From positions 12,703 to 76,702 of the forward strand of contig NZ_FQXP01000004.1 of NCBI RefSeq assembly GCF_900130005.1: DNA of 64,000 nucleotides, read 5' to 3'. Positions 17,552 through 25,273 of the stretch are shown one piece after another (within the stretch, counting starts at the first letter, position 1; every line of letters begins with the position of its first letter). The notes beneath the pieces are model-generated. The model did not search any database. It had not been told where the DNA came from and was given only the letters and a program-made list of their open reading frames with translations. A program made the translations under genes and the position numbers. The stretch comes from Clostridium collagenovorans DSM 3089. GTDB lineage: Bacteria > Bacillota > Clostridia > Clostridiales > Clostridiaceae.

Positions 17552-17580
17552 CACCTATAAAGATAGGTGTCTTTACATCT
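17552..17580 (-). promoter_or_regulatory. Candidate NiaR operator in front of niaX
   Basis: On the minus strand the sequence reads AGATGTAAAGACACCTATC, close to the TGTNNNNACACCTAT-type sites known for NiaR. On the plus strand CACCTAT-AAAG-ATAGGTG (17552-17569) forms a perfect 7-base inverted repeat. It lies between the promoter region and the start of niaX. Confidence 0.7.
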
Positions 17581-17625
17581 GTAATCATAATAGTATGTTT
17601 TTGGTATATTGTCAACAATTAATTA

Positions 17626-17667
17626 AAAAAGGATTATTTACTTTGGTTATAGTAAATAATCCTTTTT
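17626..17667. terminator. Terminator after niaR
   Basis: Long perfect stem AAAAAGGATTATTTACT (17626-17642) / AGTAAATAATCCTTTTT (17651-17667), with T runs on both strands. It separates niaR from niaX, so the two minus-strand genes are separate units. Confidence 0.9.
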
Positions 17668-17685
17668 ATAAGTATGTATTTAAGT

Positions 17686-18201
17686 TTATAGTAAATAATT
17701 TTTATCTCTTAAAACTTTTAAGACATTATTATATTCTTTTTCATCTTTGCACTTTATAGTGTGTAAATGTATACCATCTGTTAATTGAGATAGTGGATTT
17801 ACAGCGTCAGAGTGCATTTTATTTAAAAACTCCGCAACATCACGTCTTGATGATAAATGAAGATCACCAGTTAATTGACCATATACAGGGTGTTCAACTA
17901 TTACATTTACAACTGTAGATCCTTCGTCAACTATTGTATTAAGTTCATCCTCAATTACATCTCTTGAATGTTTACAAGCTATAGTTTTTATTAAATATGC
18001 TTCTGTAGAGTTTTGTTTATTTAAAATATACCCCTTTGGTGTCGCAATGATATCTACTCCAGAGGCTCTTAATAAAGCAACGTCACCAACTATAATTTGT
18101 CTACTCACATTTAATTCATTTGCTAAGTATAATCCACTAATAGGATTTGATGACTCTGTTAGCATTTTTATAATGCTATTTCGTCGTTCCGTTGAATTCA
18201 T
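17686..18201 (-). CDS. niaR: Niacin-responsive repressor NiaR (3H domain)
   Basis: 171 residues. The N-terminal helix-turn-helix (RRNSIIKMLTESSNPISG, then LYLANELNVSRQIIVGDVALLR) binds DNA. The C-terminal 3H domain, named for three conserved histidines, shows VEHPVYGQLTGDLHLSSRRDV and DGIHLHTIKC, which bind metal and nicotinic acid in relatives (former YrxA). It represses NAD-precursor uptake and synthesis genes when niacin is present. The target is probably the operator at 17552-17580. AAAGGAGATG precedes the ATG. Confidence 0.92.
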   Translation of the reverse strand: MNSTERRNSIIKMLTESSNPISGLYLANELNVSRQIIVGDVALLRASGVDIIATPKGYILNKQNSTEAYLIKTIACKHSRDVIEDELNTIVDEGSTVVNVIVEHPVYGQLTGDLHLSSRRDVAEFLNKMHSDAVNPLSQLTDGIHLHTIKCKDEKEYNNVLKVLRDKNYLL

Positions 18202-18706
18202 AAATTACATCTCCTTTTAAAATTAACATTGAATAAGTAAAATTTATATTTATATAATCCCAGTTAAATTATAATAATCAACAATTTTAAAAATAATACT
18301 GTTAGTTCTAAAATGTTTTAAATCCTTACAAATAGTTCTAATATGGCAACTTAATTTAGTTAAACTCATAATTATTATACCAAAAAATACACCTTAATTA
18401 TCTAAAGTTTGATATAAATTTTAATATTTTTATAAATATAAACAGGAATTTTAGTAAAATTTATTTAAATATAAGAGAAGATTTATATTATTTTTTTATG
18501 TAAAGTAAAACTTATGTTTATTAAGTAAAAGAAATACTAAGATAAAAACAATATTTAAAGTTTTGGAATATGAAAAGCAATTATAAGGTGAGCAAATTAA
18601 GTTTTTTAAAATTTATTTTGAAGTGAAATTATGTGCATATATATTGAAGAATATAAATGTATCGGTACACTTGTCTTTTTCCGAAATTAAAGTATTATAT
18701 TAAAGT
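18202..18706. other. Divergent intergenic region niaR / ECF S component
   Basis: A 505-base AT-rich stretch without a gene. It must contain the niaR promoter at its left end. At the right end lies a near-palindrome TGTATCGGTACA (18658-18669), the only GC-containing patch, just before a possible promoter (TTGTCT 18671-18676, TATTAT 18693-18698). Nothing else is recognised. Confidence 0.6.
18658..18698 (+). promoter_or_regulatory. Candidate operator and promoter of the ECF-aminotransferase pair
   Basis: TGTATCGGTACA is a 12-base inverted repeat with one mismatch pair, ending immediately before a -35-like TTGTCT. Sixteen bases later is a -10-like TATTAT. The position fits an activator site. The identity of the regulator is unknown; a MocR/PdxR-type factor is a guess from the gene context. 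Confidence 0.4.
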
Positions 18707-18760
18707 GTGGTAGGAATGGTATCACTTAATTATTTTAATACGTATTGGGGGAAATATATT

Positions 18761-19306
18761 ATGGCAAAAAATTCACAGGGGAAATTTAGTGGCAGAGAGG
18801 TTGCTATATATGGATTATTTATAGCATTAGTTTATATTGCTACAAGATTTATTAATATTCCAGGACCAACTGAAGGTGGATTATTTCACTTAGGTAACGT
18901 AATGTTCTTTACTATAGCAATGGTTTTTGGAAAGAGAGCAGGAGCAATATCTGGTGGGGTAGGTATGGCATTGTTTGATATTACAAGTCCATATGCAGTT
19001 TGGGCACCTTTTACATTAGTAATTAGATTTGCTATGGGATATATTATTGGTCATTTTGCAAATATCAAAGTAGAAAGTAAATTAAAAGGTAGTATATATA
19101 CAGGAGTAGGTTTATTTAGTGCTTGTGTAATCATGTTAGGTGGGTATTACATTTCAGAGGTTATACTTTTTGGAAACTGGATAGCTCCAATTCAATCACT
19201 TTGGGGTAATTTAATGCAATGTGTTGTTGGAACAGCATTATCAGTACCAGTTTCAGTCTCTTTAAAATTAGGTTTTAAAAACAGAAAGATTGCTACTGAA
19301 ATATAA
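18761..19306 (+). CDS. ECF transporter S component (PF07155-like), possible vitamin B6 carrier
   Basis: 181 residues from the ATG at 18761, chosen for GGGGG nine bases in front; the frame opens at 18707 without a ribosome binding site. About six helices. The N-terminal REVAIYGLFIALVYIATRF followed by GGLFHLGNVMFF and FGKRAGAISGGVGMALFDI is typical of the PF07155 (former DUF1393) group of S components, which includes proteins predicted to carry pyridoxine, hydroxymethylpyrimidine or other cofactors. Fourteen bases separate it from the aminotransferase gene, so they are one operon. The substrate is inferred only from that pairing. Confidence 0.75.
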   Translation: MAKNSQGKFSGREVAIYGLFIALVYIATRFINIPGPTEGGLFHLGNVMFFTIAMVFGKRAGAISGGVGMALFDITSPYAVWAPFTLVIRFAMGYIIGHFANIKVESKLKGSIYTGVGLFSACVIMLGGYYISEVILFGNWIAPIQSLWGNLMQCVVGTALSVPVSVSLKLGFKNRKIATEI

Positions 19307-19320
19307 GGAGGAAGAGTGTA

Positions 19321-20454
19321 ATGGAAAAATTAATAATGACTCCAGGACCAACTTATATAAAAGAAAATGTTAGAATGGCTATGAGTAAAGCTATAACTAA
19401 TCCTGATTTAGATTTGGAATTTTATGAATTTTACAAAAATATATGTGAAAAACTTAAAAAAATATTACACACTAAAAATACTACTTTAGTATTAGATGGT
19501 GAAGGAATACTAGGATTAGATGCAGCTTGTGCTTCTTTAATAGAAACTGGAGACAAGGTTTTATGTATAGAAAATGGAATTTTTGGTTACGGATTTGGAG
19601 ACTTTGCAAAGATTTATGGTGGAGATGTTCACTATATTCATGGTGATAAAAGAAAAGGTTTAAATTTCAATGAGATAGAAGAATATTTAAAAGAAAAGCA
19701 TGATTTTAAAGTTGCAACCTTAGTACACTGTGAAACACCGTCAGCTATGACTAATCCAATTAAAGAGATATGTAAGCTTCTTAAAAAGTATAATATAATA
19801 ACTGTTGTGGATGCTGTATCTAGTATTGGTGGAGAAGAAGTCTATGTGGATGATTGGAATATAGATGTAGTATTAGGTGGTTCTCAAAAATGTATTTCAG
19901 CAGCACCAGGATTAAGTTTTTTAAGTATAAGTGATGAGGCCTTAGAGGTTATTGAAAATAGAAAAGAGCCAGTAAGAGGTTTTTATACTAATTTAGGTAT
20001 TTGGAAAGGTTGGTATGAAAATAAGTGGTTTCCATATACTCAGCCTATAAGTGCACTTTATGGTTTTGATAGAGCATTAGATAATCTATTAGAAGATAAG
20101 AATGTTACTGAAAGACATAGAGTTTATGCAGAGGCGTGTAGAAGAGCTTTTGTAGAATGTGGTCTAGAGTTATTTGCCAAGGATTCTTTTTCAAATACAG
20201 TTTCAGCTATTATGGTTCCGGAGGGAGTAAATTATTCAGATGTATTTAATAAGATGCAAAAGGAGCATAATATATTAATAGCTGGAGGATTTGACTTTCT
20301 AAAGGATAAGTTAATAAGAATAGGTCATATGGGTGAAAATTGCTATGAAGATAAGTTATATGTTACTTTAGAAGCATTAAACACTGTGCTTAAAGAGTTG
20401 GGCTTTAAACTTAATAAGGATTTGCATATTGTTTTTAAAAACTCAATTAAATAA
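19321..20454 (+). CDS. Class V PLP aminotransferase, AGT / pyridoxamine-pyruvate type
   Basis: 377 residues, fold-type I. The start MTPGPTYIKENVRMAM is the alanine-glyoxylate / serine-pyruvate aminotransferase signature. The PLP Asp is in ITVVDAVSSIGGEEV and the Schiff-base Lys in VLGGSQKCISAAPGLSF. The C-terminal RIGHMGENC contributes the substrate-carboxylate Arg. Pyridoxamine-pyruvate aminotransferase is a close structural relative, so with a vitamin-type ECF S component in the same operon a vitamin B6 salvage role is possible; an amino-acid/glyoxylate role cannot be excluded. AAGGAGGAAG precedes the ATG. Confidence 0.85.
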   Translation: MEKLIMTPGPTYIKENVRMAMSKAITNPDLDLEFYEFYKNICEKLKKILHTKNTTLVLDGEGILGLDAACASLIETGDKVLCIENGIFGYGFGDFAKIYGGDVHYIHGDKRKGLNFNEIEEYLKEKHDFKVATLVHCETPSAMTNPIKEICKLLKKYNIITVVDAVSSIGGEEVYVDDWNIDVVLGGSQKCISAAPGLSFLSISDEALEVIENRKEPVRGFYTNLGIWKGWYENKWFPYTQPISALYGFDRALDNLLEDKNVTERHRVYAEACRRAFVECGLELFAKDSFSNTVSAIMVPEGVNYSDVFNKMQKEHNILIAGGFDFLKDKLIRIGHMGENCYEDKLYVTLEALNTVLKELGFKLNKDLHIVFKNSIK

Positions 20455-20764
20455 AGGTGTAGTTTCAGAGGAAAGTTGATTTTAAAAATTGTAATTAATA
20501 TATTATTTTAAATAAAGTTCTTTATAATATGAAAAGTATTTTGAATGGTTATAAAATAATAGGGAAGAAATAGTTTTATTTAGTTCTAAAATTTATAGAG
20601 CATTATAGAAAAAATATTTAGTAGAAATTAAGAAGAAATATATTTATATGAGGCTAAGGTATTAATAAATTCATGTACAGCATAGTGTTGCAAATTAATT
20701 GCAATGACAAATATGTTGATGTATATGCTTCTTAGTGCCATAGCCTCAATTTAGTTAGTTTTTA
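20455..20764. other. Convergent intergenic region with a large imperfect inverted repeat
   Basis: 310 bases. From about 20650 to 20748, ATGAGGCTAAG pairs imperfectly with CTTAGTGCCATAGCCTCA, enclosing a smaller palindrome TTGCAAATTAATTGCAA (20689-20705). It is followed by ATTTAGTTAGTTTTT. It probably acts as a terminator for both converging units. No other feature is seen. Confidence 0.5.
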
Positions 20765-22246
20765 TTAATTGAAGTCCAACTTTTTCTCTAAATCCCTAAA
20801 GTGAGAAGTATCTAAGCCTCTTATAGATATTATTTGAGATAGTGAATTACATTTATAATCTATATTATAATCACAAAGTTTTTTTCTATTTAATAAGAAG
20901 TTACTTTTTTTAGCAATTGATTCTATTCTTGAAATAGGAAGAATAATCTTTGAAAGCGAAAGTCCTCCATTTGTAATCATTAAAGTAGAATCATTATAAC
21001 CTAAAGCAGAGTCTTTGTAACTTAAGTAAGAACTTAACATAAATATAGGTAACAATAATAATGCCCAAATTATTGGTTTGAACCAAATAGCACATAGGAT
21101 TATTATAAGTGCATAAAGCAAATTCCATCTAAAGTATCTAAAAAGAGCTCTTTTAGGAACATAATTCATAGTACCTGTAAAGTTCATATGAGGTAAAAAA
21201 TCATTTACTATAGCTTGTAACTTTTCTTCTTTTCCAATAGGAAATAAAATTGCTTCCTCTTTACTTTCATCTCCATACCCAATTGTACTTATTTCTAAAG
21301 TATATAACTTAAAAAATCTTCTAAAAAATGATTGTTTATAAGTCAGAGCATTAATATTATTTATAGGTAAAGAATAAGTTTTCTTTTCAAGAAGTCCGTA
21401 TTCTATATTAATATGATCATTTAACTTATACACTTTAAACTTGTAATACTTTAAAAATGAGGTTAAGGTACTTACTATTAAACAAAATCCTAAAATTACT
21501 ATAAATAAAGCAGTAGCAAGTAATATAAGAATAAAAATGTCCTTTGTAAATATATCTGAATTTACGGTGCTATTTACCATTTCATCAAAATTAAGTTCAA
21601 AGGCAGAGAATACATCATCTGCAAAGGCGAAACATGAGAAAAAGAAACCAAGTCCAGCTAAGAAAAAATTCTTAGTTAATGCCATTATTAATATTTCCTT
21701 AGAGGATATTTCATAAGAAGGTATATTTTCTAAGGAATTATTAAGTAATTGAGAATTATAATTAGCTAGAAGGTCTTTAGTATCCTCATTTAAGCCATTT
21801 TCTGTATTAGTTAATTTTAGTTCCTTACTGAAATTTAAAAGTTTATCTTTAAAGGCTTGGGCACAGTCTCTTTTTAAGATGATTTCAATTTCAGCACCAT
21901 CACTTAAAGCACCACTATCAATTTTTAATTTATGTAGGTTAAAAGCCATTAGAATTAAGTTTTGGCTTAAGTCTATAGTTGTTATTTTATCTAAGTGTAT
22001 TAGCATATTTTTTTTAGAAAATATGCCACTATTATAAATTAAGCTATCATTTTCTATGTAAAATGATATAGACTTCCATTTTATAATATACAGTAAAGAT
22101 ATAATAAAATAAGCAGAAACTATTCCTAAGATTGCCCAAAGTTTAAACTTAAGCAAAGCTAAAAATAATAGAAAGCCTACATCTTTAAGAAAGTTGAAGG
22201 AGTAATAAAAAACAGATCCCATACTATTTTTATTTGGTATGTCCAT
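20765..22246 (-). CDS. Membrane protein with repeated bacterial PH domains (YdbT-like)
   Basis: 493 residues. Paired hydrophobic helices near residues 15-55, 185-270 and 370-410 alternate with bPH2-type beta-rich segments (SFYIENDSLIYNSGIFSKKN, HINIEYGLLEKKTYSLPINN, TLMITNGGLSLSKIILPISR). This arrangement is that of the YdbT family. It forms a pair with the smaller YdbS-like gene in front of it, as in Bacillus, where the pair influences envelope stress or bacteriocin sensitivity. AAGGAG in the end of the upstream gene precedes the ATG; the genes are two bases apart. Confidence 0.8.
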   Translation of the reverse strand: MDIPNKNSMGSVFYYSFNFLKDVGFLLFLALLKFKLWAILGIVSAYFIISLLYIIKWKSISFYIENDSLIYNSGIFSKKNMLIHLDKITTIDLSQNLILMAFNLHKLKIDSGALSDGAEIEIILKRDCAQAFKDKLLNFSKELKLTNTENGLNEDTKDLLANYNSQLLNNSLENIPSYEISSKEILIMALTKNFFLAGLGFFFSCFAFADDVFSAFELNFDEMVNSTVNSDIFTKDIFILILLATALFIVILGFCLIVSTLTSFLKYYKFKVYKLNDHINIEYGLLEKKTYSLPINNINALTYKQSFFRRFFKLYTLEISTIGYGDESKEEAILFPIGKEEKLQAIVNDFLPHMNFTGTMNYVPKRALFRYFRWNLLYALIIILCAIWFKPIIWALLLLPIFMLSSYLSYKDSALGYNDSTLMITNGGLSLSKIILPISRIESIAKKSNFLLNRKKLCDYNIDYKCNSLSQIISIRGLDTSHFRDLEKKLDFN

Positions 22247-22248
22247 GA

Positions 22249-22749
22249 TTAAACTCCTTTTGCTTCTGTAGTAGCGAGTTTATTTTTAACCTTACTTATA
22301 ATTCTAGCATTTAAGTACTCACTTATTTTGTTAGCGTCTTCTAAGGTAAGTCCTGTAATATTATGAGCGCCACCAGCAGTATTAATTGTTATATTGTTTA
22401 AATTAAATAGTTTATTTATAGGTCCTTGGCTAATACTAACATGTTGAATTCTTAATATTGGTATAATAGTAGTTGTTACAAAGAATAGACCATGTACTAT
22501 TTCGATTTTATCCTCAGTTATCATATATTTCCATTGTTTATACTCAAAAAAAGGATATATTAAAGCATTAAGTGATAAAAGTACTAATGAAACAATAACT
22601 ATTAAATTAATTAACCAATTAAAATCAGGAATTATTTTTCCTAAGGATATTTTAATTCCAATAAGTATTCCGCCTAATATAAGTAGTAATATTAAACGAG
22701 AAATAAACCAAGACCATCTAGTTGAAGTTTCTAAATTCTTGTAATTCAT
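22249..22749 (-). CDS. PH-domain membrane protein (YdbS-like)
   Basis: 166 residues. Two N-terminal helices (LILLLILGGILIGIKI and LINLIVIVSLVLLSLNALIY) precede a single bPH2 domain with the motif WKYMITEDKIEIVHGLFFVT, then TTIIPILRIQHVSISQGPI and NTAGGAHNITGL. It is the short partner of the YdbT-like protein downstream and probably acts with it in the membrane. GGGGG stands in front of the start. Confidence 0.8.
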   Translation of the reverse strand: MNYKNLETSTRWSWFISRLILLLILGGILIGIKISLGKIIPDFNWLINLIVIVSLVLLSLNALIYPFFEYKQWKYMITEDKIEIVHGLFFVTTTIIPILRIQHVSISQGPINKLFNLNNITINTAGGAHNITGLTLEDANKISEYLNARIISKVKNKLATTEAKGV

Positions 22750-22786
22750 ATAACGTCATCCCCCTTAATGTTGCTATATTAAAATC

Positions 22787-23629
22787 CTATTTGAATAGTG
22801 ATTTTATGGCCTCTAAATTTTCAAGAGCTAAATTATATCCGTGGTTATATCCAGCTCTTAATTTGTCAATATCTTTCTCAAAGCTTTCTATTGCACCTTC
22901 CTCTGAAGGTCTTAAAATAATAGCTTTACCTTGAGCTTCAAGTTCTTCACAAAACTTAACAGTTTTATTATATTGTATATGTCTAGTAAGAAGTGGTTCT
23001 TTTAATTTAGGATACCTCTTACATATAAGTTTAGAAGCAACTATATTATTTTTACTAAGACTTTTTCTATAACTTTTAGGTCTAGTAAGAATTATTAAAT
23101 GTTTTTCGTTACCATCAGCTATAGCTTTTCTTATGGGAATAGGATCGCAGATCCCTCCATCGTAGTATTCATTTTCTCCTATTTTAATAACAGGGAAGAA
23201 TATAGGTAAAGCACAGGTAGCTCTTAACATAGAACATTTATCATCTATTAATTTACCATCTAAATATTCGGTCTCACCAGTTTTAGCGTTGGTAACACCA
23301 ACTACAGCCTTACCTTCATAGTTCATGAAGGTATCCATATCAAAGGGACATAGTTTATTAGGAATCTCATCAAAAACAAAGTCTAATCCAAAAAGACTTT
23401 TACATCTAAAATAATTAGAAATACCTAAGTAACGCTTATCTTGTCTATATTGTTCTAAAATATCTAGATTTCTTCTTTTTTGTTTTGATAAATATGAGAA
23501 TCCATTGGTGATTCCTGCAGAAACTCCTATACAATATGGAAACATAATATTATTATCTAAAAGTGCATCCATTACACCAGCACTGAAAATAGGGCGAAAT
23601 GTTCCGCCTTCTAATATTAAACTTGGCAT
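22787..23629 (-). CDS. Patatin-like phospholipase
   Basis: 280 residues. Catalytic dyad of the patatin family: S37 in the nucleophile elbow GVSAG and D157 in YYDGGICDPIP. The oxyanion loop LEGGTFRPIFSAGV precedes it. It lacks signal and membrane segments, so it is cytoplasmic and would deacylate lipids. Relatives include YjjU/RssA-type proteins. The ribosome binding site is AAGGAGG. It lies in front of the YdbS/YdbT-like genes on the same strand with a 37-base gap, which suggests one membrane-related operon. Confidence 0.88.
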   Translation of the reverse strand: MPSLILEGGTFRPIFSAGVMDALLDNNIMFPYCIGVSAGITNGFSYLSKQKRRNLDILEQYRQDKRYLGISNYFRCKSLFGLDFVFDEIPNKLCPFDMDTFMNYEGKAVVGVTNAKTGETEYLDGKLIDDKCSMLRATCALPIFFPVIKIGENEYYDGGICDPIPIRKAIADGNEKHLIILTRPKSYRKSLSKNNIVASKLICKRYPKLKEPLLTRHIQYNKTVKFCEELEAQGKAIILRPSEEGAIESFEKDIDKLRAGYNHGYNLALENLEAIKSLFK

Positions 23630-24146
23630 ATGTAACCTCCTTATATTTAAAGTTAGTTTAAGTTTATAAAGTTATTTTGAAGTAAAGAATGTAGCAACAT
23701 ATAATTATAATAACTTTATAATGAGATAAGTTAAGCTATTGATAATCTCATAGAAATTATATACTTTAGAAGAAAAAAATACAACATATTTGGTTTGATA
23801 TGTAAAAAGTTGCAAATGAAAATTGATGTTATGTAAGTTTAATTAAAATAAATATGTAAAAAAATGAATTAAATTTATTTTACTCACATATAAGTATAAA
23901 ATAAATTATAACTTTTTTGAAATGAATATTTATGATAGAATATAAATTAATATTATTTATAAATCACTGATATATAAGTTCTAATTAATATTCTACATTT
24001 ATATTAATCATTGAAGTTATTCTATAATGAACCTTATATATAAAAAAATGAAGATTCTTTACTAGAATATATAGAGAGAAAATATAATTTATGTTAGTAA
24101 TTTTAAGGAGAGTAAGTGTTTTAATTTTATAAGGGGGTGTGAGGTC
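23630..24146. other. Divergent intergenic region, AT-rich
   Basis: 517 bases between the patatin gene (-) and the GNAT gene (+). It must hold both promoters. It consists of AT-rich sequence with many TATAAT-like words, none with a convincing spaced partner, and no hairpin or repeat that I can support. Confidence 0.5.
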
Positions 24147-24704
24147 ATGAATTCAATAATAGAATTAAAAAGAAAAGATGGTAAGCTTATAAAAGCAAAG
24201 TTTAAAATTCTTGATATGAAGTACCTTGAAAAGATATTAGCACTACAGGATATGGTCTTAGGGGGATTGCCTCATAAGGATATATGTGCTCCAACTTATG
24301 ACTATGAGTTTGAAGATTACATTATGAATAAAGGTAAATTAGTAGGCTGCGTAACTTTAGAAGAAAATGAATTAATAGCTATGGGAGCTTATGCTAAACT
24401 AGGATATCATGAGAATAATTATGGTTATGATATAAAACTTCAGGGAGAAGAATTATTAAAAGTTGGGCAACTTGAATCTACCCTTGTAAGAGAGGATTTT
24501 AGAGGAAATAAACTTCAAAGGATAATTTGTGAGTTATTAGAGAATATAGGAAGAGAGTGTGAAACTCCAATTATTTGTGCAACGGTTGCACCAGAGAATA
24601 TATATAGCTTGAATACTTTTAAGAAGTTAGGATATACAGTTGCAAATGAGAAGGAAAAGTATGGTGGACTAAGAAGATATATATTAGTAAAGAAACTTTA
24701 TTAG
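24147..24704 (+). CDS. GNAT-family N-acetyltransferase
   Basis: 185 residues. The acetyl-CoA loop is in LESTLVREDFRGNKLQRIIC and the C-terminal part of the fold in ICATVAPENIYSLNTFKKLGY. The N-terminal half has the family beta strands with ELIAMGAYAKLG. The substrate is not identifiable. GGGGGTGTGAGG precedes the ATG. A single-gene unit with a long hairpin terminator behind. Confidence 0.8.
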   Translation: MNSIIELKRKDGKLIKAKFKILDMKYLEKILALQDMVLGGLPHKDICAPTYDYEFEDYIMNKGKLVGCVTLEENELIAMGAYAKLGYHENNYGYDIKLQGEELLKVGQLESTLVREDFRGNKLQRIICELLENIGRECETPIICATVAPENIYSLNTFKKLGYTVANEKEKYGGLRRYILVKKLY

Positions 24705-25041
24705 AGTTATTAATAAGATATAAAAAAGTATAAATTTACCTTCTATATCTAAGGGATAATTTAGGTTTATGTAAAATTTAGAAGATATTATTTGGAAAAG
24801 AGAAGTAGTTAGCTAAGAAATTAATTATGCATAATATAAAGAAGAAGCTGCTGTGCTAAAAGATTACATACAATATAGTTACTTTAAATATAAGTTAAAA
24901 TATATTGTATTAGATATCTTTAGTACAACAGCTTTATTAAAGTGATTCCCTAAGATATTTTAATATAAGTTGTGAAGAGAATCTATAACTTATATATTCA
25001 CAAGAGAACCTACTTACAAAGCATATTAAATTAAGATGAAT
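24705..25041. other. Intergenic region with a long hairpin terminator
   Basis: AT-rich 337 bases between a plus-strand GNAT gene and a minus-strand small gene. It contains the 24844-24936 hairpin. No other signal is seen. Confidence 0.5.
24844..24936 (+). terminator. Long imperfect hairpin, probable terminator
   Basis: AAGCTGCTGTGCTAAAAGAT (24845-24864) pairs with ATATCTTTAGTACAACAGCTT near 24912-24933, and ATACAATATA with TATATTGTAT inside. A short T run follows. It resembles the terminators at 8331 and 29810. Confidence 0.65.
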
Positions 25042-25185
25042 TTAAATATGTTTTGTAGGTAAATCTGTTTGTGTAGGTGTATTAGTGTTAGCTTTATTTT
25101 TTACATTTTCTGCATAGTTTGGACTTGTTGGGTCTGATTTACTAGCAGTGGATTTCTTGTTTTTACAACCACAGTTTTTAGCCAT
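25042..25185 (-). CDS. Small cysteine-containing protein
   Basis: 47 residues, beginning MAKNCGCKNKKSTASKSDP and ending TDLPTKHI. A strong ribosome binding site AAGGAG lies 9-10 bases before the ATG, so it is likely expressed despite its length. A CGC pair near the N-terminus in a Lys-rich context could bind metal or be modified; the rest is hydrophilic, with Asn, Thr and Pro. No family is recognised. It stands between a terminator and the start-side of nothing obvious, downstream of the MMPL partner gene on the same strand. Confidence 0.55.
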   Translation of the reverse strand: MAKNCGCKNKKSTASKSDPTSPNYAENVKNKANTNTPTQTDLPTKHI

Positions 25186-25273
25186 TTGAAAAACTCCTTT
25201 CATAAAGTGATTAAACTCACTATTAGAGTATCCTATAGGCTAAAAAGAATACAGAAAATATTAAGTTTTATTT

